Positions 58,465 to 64,000 of a stretch of DNA of 64,000 nucleotides are shown here, one piece after another; the first letter of the stretch is position 1, and each line of letters opens with the position of its first letter. A program made the translations under genes and the position numbers. The notes under the pieces were generated by a model. The model was given only the letters and a program-made list of their open reading frames with translations, had not been told where the DNA came from and did no database searches. The stretch comes from Gnomoniopsis sp. IMI 355080 (Eukaryota > Ascomycota > Sordariomycetes > Diaporthales > Gnomoniaceae): contig JAPEVC010000019.1 of NCBI GenBank assembly GCA_027946555.1, positions 1 to 64,000 on the forward strand, written 5' to 3'.

Positions 58465-59366
58465 TCACGCCCTTCCCGCATTCAACAGAATGTTTGACCC
58501 TGACTTTCCACCGGGGATGTACGCCACATTCGGGTTTGCGGCTAGCGTATTCGCAATATCCCGACTTGCCTCAATCTTCCTGATTTGAATCAACCCATCT
58601 CCACTCTTGGCAATCGCCTTCGCAATAGCATCCGCACTCTCGGCCTCACCCTCGGCGCGGATGACATTTGCCTGCCGCTCCTGCTCGGCCTTCTCGACGA
58701 TGAAGCGCGCCCGCTCGGCGTCTTGCTGTGCAATCTGCTTCTGCTCAACGGCCTTGGTGAACTCTTTGCCAAAGGTCATGTGCGTGATGGAGACGTCCTC
58801 GAGAGCGATGTTGAACTCGGCGGCGCGCTTCATGAGGTCGGTTCGGATGCGTTGGGAGACGGCCTCACGCTGGGTGATGAGCTCGGCGGCATCGAATTGG
58901 GCGACGATGGCCTTGAGAACTTCGTTGCCGATGGAGGGTAGGACGCGCTCGTCGTAATCTTGACCAAGTGACTATGTGTTGTGTTAGCTAGGTGCTGGTT
59001 CTCATACAAAAAACGCCATAGCAGGCAGAGACCGACCTGGTAGATCTTAGGCAACGCCTGCACCTCAGGCCTGTGTAGCACCCTCAACGTCAAGCTGACC
59101 ATCTGCAAATCCTTGGATCCCGTCGTGGTGGCAATGTTCCTTGGCTTAGTCCGTACGTCGAAGACGATGCTCTTTTGTAGCCAAGGAATCAAGAAATGTG
59201 TGCCCTCGTTGATAACACCCTCCTTGACTCCGGATAGTCGGTCGAAGATGACGGCGCGTGAGCCACCGCGCACATCGTAGATGGACTGGCTGATGAGACT
59301 GGCGCCGATGGCGGCAGGAACAGCGAGGCTGTAAATGCCGCGCAGGGCATTAGTGTTGAACGCCAT
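58465..59366 (-). CDS. PHB1: Prohibitin-1
   Basis: Two exons (59366-59037, 58971-58465), phase 0, 278 residues, normal for Phb1. Mitochondrial inner-membrane SPFH protein that forms ring complexes with Phb2, supporting respiratory complex stability and m-AAA protease control. The N-terminal hydrophobic anchor (GIYSLAVPAAIGASLISQSIY) is followed by the SPFH domain (RAVIFDRLSGVKEGVINEGT, FLIPWLQKSIVFDVRTKPRN, SLTLRVLHRPEVQALPKIYQ, SLGQDYDERVLPSIGNEVLK, VAQFDAAELITQRE) and the long coiled coil (KAVEQKQIAQQDAERARF). The end is NPNVAYIPGGKSGSNILL. The GTCGGT donor is a slight variant of the consensus, but the protein is continuous across it. It is divergent from QCR8. Confidence 0.96.
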
Positions 59367-59672
59367 TGTGAGGGGTGAGAGTCGAGTCTCTTGGAAGGGG
59401 CTGGGCGAGTGTTGAAGCAGAATTCCAAAATGGGCGGAGGGAAGGCTTGAAGTCGCAAAACGGATGATGATTTGAGCTCTACCCCGGTCGAGAGCCTGTA
59501 TCCCTGCAACAGCTTACTAAGCGCATCTTTGGAGTCGGGGCCCAATAGGGTGAAATCGGAGTTAGATGACCTCTCCAAACGACGACGAAAGAAACGAGCT
59601 CTGCACGACACAACACGACCACGACATTCAATTGATCAACTCCCCACGTCGATTGAGAACACACAGTCCAAG
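59367..59672. promoter_or_regulatory. Bidirectional promoter of PHB1 and QCR8
   Basis: Only 306 bases separate the start codons of two divergent mitochondrial genes, so both promoters must be here or overlap the 5' ends. A CCAAT box is at 59542-59546, close to the middle. That is the binding site of the HAP/NF-Y complex, which controls respiratory genes in yeasts and other fungi. Co-regulation of the two genes is inference. Confidence 0.6.
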
Positions 59673-60383
59673 ATGAGGCCTACACAGATGCTGCTGTCCG
59701 GCTCTGAGCCGCTTGGCAAGAACAACAAGTACGTCGCAAAGCCGCGGACAGCCTCGTCGCCGCGAGCGCGCCCTCTTCATTTTCGACGCCTCAGACAATG
59801 CAGCTGCTCAGCCCGACGGCGCTGGGTTTGCGCATCTTGTAGAAACTATGCTAACTTTGTATCCATCCAGGTACCTCGGCCACGCTTGGGGCAGTCTCAG
59901 TAAGACATCCTTCTCTCAAAACACATACGACTATGCAGACGAGCGACGAGACGAGGACGATCTCGATTCGCCGATTCGAACATTCGGCATAGGAAACCTA
60001 GTTGCTGGCTGGACGAACTAGGTCGATTTTTCCTGGATATGGCATTAATTTGGAGCTGACGGCGCCCCGCAGGCACTCCGGTCCAGAAGCAGAAGGGCAT
60101 CGTCACCTATGGCATGGCCCCGAACCGACAGAACCCCTTCGCCGGCGCCGCCCACGCCGCTGTCTTCAACACATGGAGACGGTTGAGCGCACAGGTTCTC
60201 TACGTTGTCCCGCCTTTCATCGCCGCTTACTACATCATGAACTGGGCCACAGAAAGGTTAGTCGATAGCACGCGATTACGGGGCTACAGAATGCGCCGGA
60301 CGGTAGGCTGACATGGCCTTTACAGGAACCACTACCTTAACTCCAAGGCCGGAATGGCTGAGTTCGCCGACGCGGAGGAGTAA
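59673..60383 (+). CDS. QCR8: Ubiquinol-cytochrome c reductase subunit 8 (complex III)
   Basis: Four exons (59673-59728, 59871-59899, 60073-60256, 60326-60383) join to 108 residues, the usual family size. Start MRPTQMLLSGSEPLGKNNKY and LGHAWGSLS match the N-terminal part of fungal Qcr8. The third exon gives QKGIVTYGMAPNRQNPFAGA, then NTWRRLSAQVLYVVPPFIAA and YYIMNWATER, the single transmembrane helix in the inner membrane. The last exon ends HYLNSKAGMAEFADAEE. The 29-base second exon is very small and is easily missed by automatic annotation; without it the frame does not continue. Qcr8 is the small subunit next to cytochrome b near the quinone site. Confidence 0.94.
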
Positions 60384-60704
60384 GCCTTGGCATTGCTGCC
60401 CAGATGGACAATTGAGGGATTCGGCCGAGCGGCTTATTGAGGCTACTGAAATTGGCTACTGTTAGCCAGCCTCCTTTGGTCGTAGCTGGAAAGAGGCTGC
60501 ATTGTACACCATTAGAAATGGGGGACGGCACCCAAAAATGAATAGAGCTCGAGCTTTTACCACCTAACCCCCTCAAACCACGTCAGATGCATCCTTTCGA
60601 GGAGTAAGGAAAGTACTGCACAAATGTGCGCAGATCGTATGATCCAAAGCATTACTTTGTCTGTCTGTTGCTACTTGACTCGCTCTATTTAGACGCGCCC
60701 AGGC
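60384..60704. other. Short intergenic region between convergent QCR8 and monooxygenase genes
   Basis: 321 bases with the two 3' UTRs. Nothing else is seen. Confidence 0.5.
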
Positions 60705-62803
60705 CTAAACCGCAGCCGTTTCGTTGAGCATAGGGGTGGTGAGTGTGGGGGCCTGGGTTTGCGCTCCAATGTCCGAGCTGATTTGCGAAGTGCTCTGCGT
60801 GCCGGTCTGCGCACTCTCTTTGACAACCTCGAAACCAGTCCAGTTTTTCAACACACCTCTGATCTCGTCCTTGTATTTGGGGATCCCACCTGCGTAATTC
60901 ACTTGCTCAAACGCCTTGCCTGGGACTGAACCACCCATGTATGTACTCCTTGTAGTGGGGAACAGAGTGGCATCGCTCAGCTCGTTGATGTGAATCTTCC
61001 AAGCCTTTGTCGCCTCCAGAGTGGGATTGATATACTTGATCCCCTGCCTCTGGATTTTAGTGATGGTGTCCGCGATCCATCGCCCTTGTACCTCGACTGT
61101 GGCGGGTCCGTTGGATCTGGTTATGATAATGTCAGCTCGATTGAGCGCAATTTGATATGTGGAGTAGACTCATACAGGAGCGTAGGGCCGTGAGGCCCGT
61201 ACATGTGGAACATGTTCGGATATCCAGAAACAGTGGTGCCGAGGTAGGTGTTGGCTGCGACTGCCCACTCCGATGCCAGCTCAGTCGAGTTGATGGATTT
61301 GAGGCCCATCTGTGTCATGCCGCCGGTTGTGATGTCCTGAGAGAAGGTGGTCAGTAAGCTAGATATTTGTGGACAAGATACAGCAAAGACTCACAAAACC
61401 AGTGGCAATCGCAACAGCATCCAAGTCATAGTGAGTGCCGTCCTCGAGGATGACGCCTGTTTCGTCAAATGCCTTTATTTCATTCTTGCTGACATCGACA
61501 ATCTCCACATTGGGCTGGTCAAGCACTTCATACCAACACTGCTCCAGACACGGCCGCTTGATACCTGCGAAAACATATGAGTTAGCTTTGCCGATGCTAT
61601 CAATCCGACCATCTTCTGGAACTCACCAAAGTAGTGCGGCATCTTCAGCGGTGCCAAGATATCCCTCTTTTTCGGATCAGAGATGCGCTCCCTGACCTTC
61701 TTGGCCCAAAAATTATATGCCTGGGTATTCGCCTCAGGGTTCTTGAAGAGATCGTTGTAATTCGCCAGCCAGAAATTGAAGCCAGCAGTATCCCAAAGCA
61801 TCTGGTAAAACGCCTCGCGCTCCTCGGGCGTATCGTCAAACGTCTCCTTCTCGATGGCATCGTACAGGAAGCCCGCGAAGCTCCGCTCACGCATCTCAAA
61901 CAGCCGCGGGTACCATGCCTTGGCAAAGTTCTGTTCCTCCTCAGTCAAGTCTTTGCGGCCCATGGGCAGCGCGAGATTGGGTGTCCGTTGGAACAGCTTG
62001 AGCGTGCCGGCATGTTGGCCCCATTCCTGACTGATTTGCACGCCTGACGCGCCGGTCCCGATGACGGCCACGTTTTTCCCCTTGACATCGATGCCTTCGT
62101 CTGGCCAGAAGGACGAATGGTGCACGACACCTTTGAACTTCTCGATACCCGGCCAAGCGGGAATGTATCTCTTTGCGGCCTGCAAATGGATTGATTCAGT
62201 AGAGAACTCATGTGTGAGACGAAGAGCACTTACAAATCCGGAACCAAGGATGATGAACCTAGCCTTGCTGATGCGACCGTCGGCTGTGTTTAAGATCCAT
62301 TTGCCAGTCTCCTGGTTGAACCTGGCTCCCACAACCACGGTGTGGAATGAGCAGTCTTTCTTGATATCCATGACCTTGTCAACATGGTCAAAGTACCTCC
62401 GAATCTCTTTGTAATCTGGGTAGTTCGTCGTCCAGTTCCACGAGTTGTACACTTCGGGCCACGAAAATTCGTACTCGGGCACAGCTGAGTCGACACGCGC
62501 TCCTGGGTAGCAGTTGAACCTCCATGTACCTCCTAGATCATTTCCAGCTTCGAAGATGACTGCTTTGAAGCCACGTTCTCGGAGGGTCTTCAGGGTAAAG
62601 ATGCCACCTAGAAGAGTGTTAAGAATGCTGTATGAGAAGGATCTACCCATTGCTGTGTGACTCTTACTGAAACCTCCTCCGACAATGATGGCGTCCACGT
62701 CTAGATCCTCTGCATATGTTCCAGTGTTGCTCTCATGGCGGATCGAATAATCTGTGAGTTCGGTCTTGAACTTCTTCGGTAAGGTGGCGGATGGATCTCC
62801 CAT
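60705..62803 (-). CDS. Baeyer-Villiger (type I flavin) monooxygenase
   Basis: Six exons (62803-62668, 62607-62234, 62179-61627, 61564-61395, 61336-61176, 61116-60705) give 601 residues. FAD- and NADPH-dependent enzyme that inserts oxygen next to a ketone. It shows the first Rossmann motif DAIIVGGGFSGIFTLK (restored only when the 60-base first intron is removed), EAGNDLGGTWRFNCYPGARVD, the BVMO fingerprint FKGVVHHSSFWP (F-x-G-x-x-x-H-x-x-x-W), and the second Rossmann motif VAVIGTGASGVQ. ATGF at the end of exon 4, GYPNMFHMYGPHGP and W..YP also fit. The first two introns (60 and 54 bases) have no in-frame stop and a length divisible by three, so gene finders may retain them. The C-terminus ends in a Thr/Gln/Ala-rich tail. 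The substrate (a cyclic or linear ketone) is unknown. The start is the first ATG. Confidence 0.92.
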
Positions 62804-64000
62804 GATTGCTGGAGGGTTAGTCGAACAGCGTACAAACTGTGAATGATTGTAAAATGTGTTATCTTTGAATAGTATGAGGTCGTCCCAACTTTCACGTTGA
62901 GTGCTCTCGTAGTCGAAATCTCTCTAAGCTTAGGGGAGGGTATATTTGCTGAACAGGTCCCGCGTGGGCGCCGGATTATATACCCAGTGTGTGTTACCTA
63001 GGACCTGCCACGCCCTCGCTCACTCTACCTGTGCCCTTTGTAATGGTCCAGCTGCACCATTATGCGCCGCCATCCGAGTAGCTGCGGATCCGAAGGTCCT
63101 CAAAGTGCGGAATATGTGGGACGATCCTTGCTCGCTCCCTCACAACGAACTAAGATCTGCATATGCGATACATACTAAGTAAGCCTCGAATCCCCCCGCA
63201 TTGTGTCACTTGGGATCGAATCCGGGGTATTTTCTGGGGTAGCTCTAGCATCCACAGACCTCAAGTATTCCAAGTGGGCCTTGCTTCGCCATCATACACA
63301 GTCCCCTCGTAAACATTGCGTAGGTCAATCAGAAGCATAGCATTCCTGCAGCTTATGGTGAAGATGCTCACAGCACCAAAGTGAGCCCTATCAAAAGACA
63401 TAAAATCTGGTCAAGGAGCCTGACAATCCAGCTGGACTTCCGCCCATGGTACCCGACGCATGCAGTTCGTAACTCGGCAATTCCCAATTAGGTAGTCCGT
63501 CTTCACAACGTCTTCTCATTCTCTCAGGTTTCTCTTCTAAAGGCTCTTGGCCTTGCTTTTAATTCTAAAACCCCAGACCACTAGCTGACATCGTCTGGTA
63601 GATCAAGATACACGGACGAAGGGATATGAGAAATGGGCAGAAATTACCAAAATGTAGAATTCCACCCAGTGTTGTTCCCTTTCCCCAAAAGCCATAGGTG
63701 AGCATCGCGATATATGCCCGTCCCATCTCCGAGGGCCAAGCAACGCGCCACTGCCCCCCAACGGCAGCGGCACGCATCCATCTTCCCCTCATCAGCTGCT
63801 CTCGATTCCTCTGGTCCGGCCAACATTTGAAATCATTCATGACGTTTCCTACGTAGGTAGTGAACCGGTTCCCCTCACAGATTTACGAGCGTTGTGAAAC
63901 TTGGTGGTAAGTATATCACAGCCCGTCTCCTCTGTGCTCTCTGCCCTGTCTGCCCAATCCATCGACGTCTGAGGATCTGGACCTTGTAGCCTTCACTTTT
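62804..64000. other. Intergenic region at the right edge
   Basis: About 1.2 kb with the monooxygenase promoter. TACCTAGG-type elements lie at 62996 and 63851. The 91-codon minus-strand frame at 63565-63840 has no family evidence. Nothing else is supported. Confidence 0.45.

Overview
The window is nuclear DNA of a filamentous ascomycete (Pezizomycotina), most likely a Sordariomycete. Genes are broken by short introns of about 50-120 bases with GTRNGT donors and CTRAC branch points. Gene content includes a 7TM-RGS receptor, an AA11 LPMO, GH79 and GH43 enzymes and a fungal-type class III alcohol dehydrogenase. Intergenic DNA carries many copies of a palindromic TACCTAGGTA element. I assembled exon structures by hand from splice signals, reading-frame continuity and family resemblance. 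No database search was run.

Layout. 0-9 kb: the 5' end of a mitochondrial complex I subunit gene running off the left edge, MPP10 (ribosome biogenesis), a long gene-free stretch, and an SPX-domain membrane protein. 9.4-17.7 kb: accessory region with a small secreted cysteine protein, a secreted GH79 glycosidase with a GPI-like tail, a DUF3445 haem-dependent N-demethylase-like protein, and a Dal5/Tna1-type permease. 17.7-22.1 kb: a gene desert. 22.1-25.1 kb: a caspase-fold domain without its catalytic cysteine joined to C2H2 zinc fingers. 26.7-28.3 kb: a secreted GH43/CBM35-like exo-galactanase. 31-33 kb: a seven-transmembrane protein with a C-terminal RGS domain. 34-37.5 kb: two damaged genes, an SH3b-like secreted protein with a frameshift and an unknown gene cut by one in-frame TAG. 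38-39.4 kb: an AA11 LPMO. 43.8-45.4 kb: glutathione-dependent formaldehyde dehydrogenase. 48.5-62.8 kb: housekeeping block with an AN1 zinc-finger protein, a Rog1-type lipase, REX3 exonuclease, divergent PHB1 and QCR8 sharing a 306-base promoter, and a Baeyer-Villiger monooxygenase.

Connections. Conserved housekeeping genes (complex I, MPP10, REX3, PHB1, QCR8, FDH, AN1) flank an accessory core rich in secreted carbohydrate-active enzymes, small secreted proteins, degraded genes and empty intergenic DNA. The most unusual intact gene is the caspase-like/zinc-finger fusion. No transposon with intact coding capacity, no CRISPR, no rRNA and no convincing tRNA was found.
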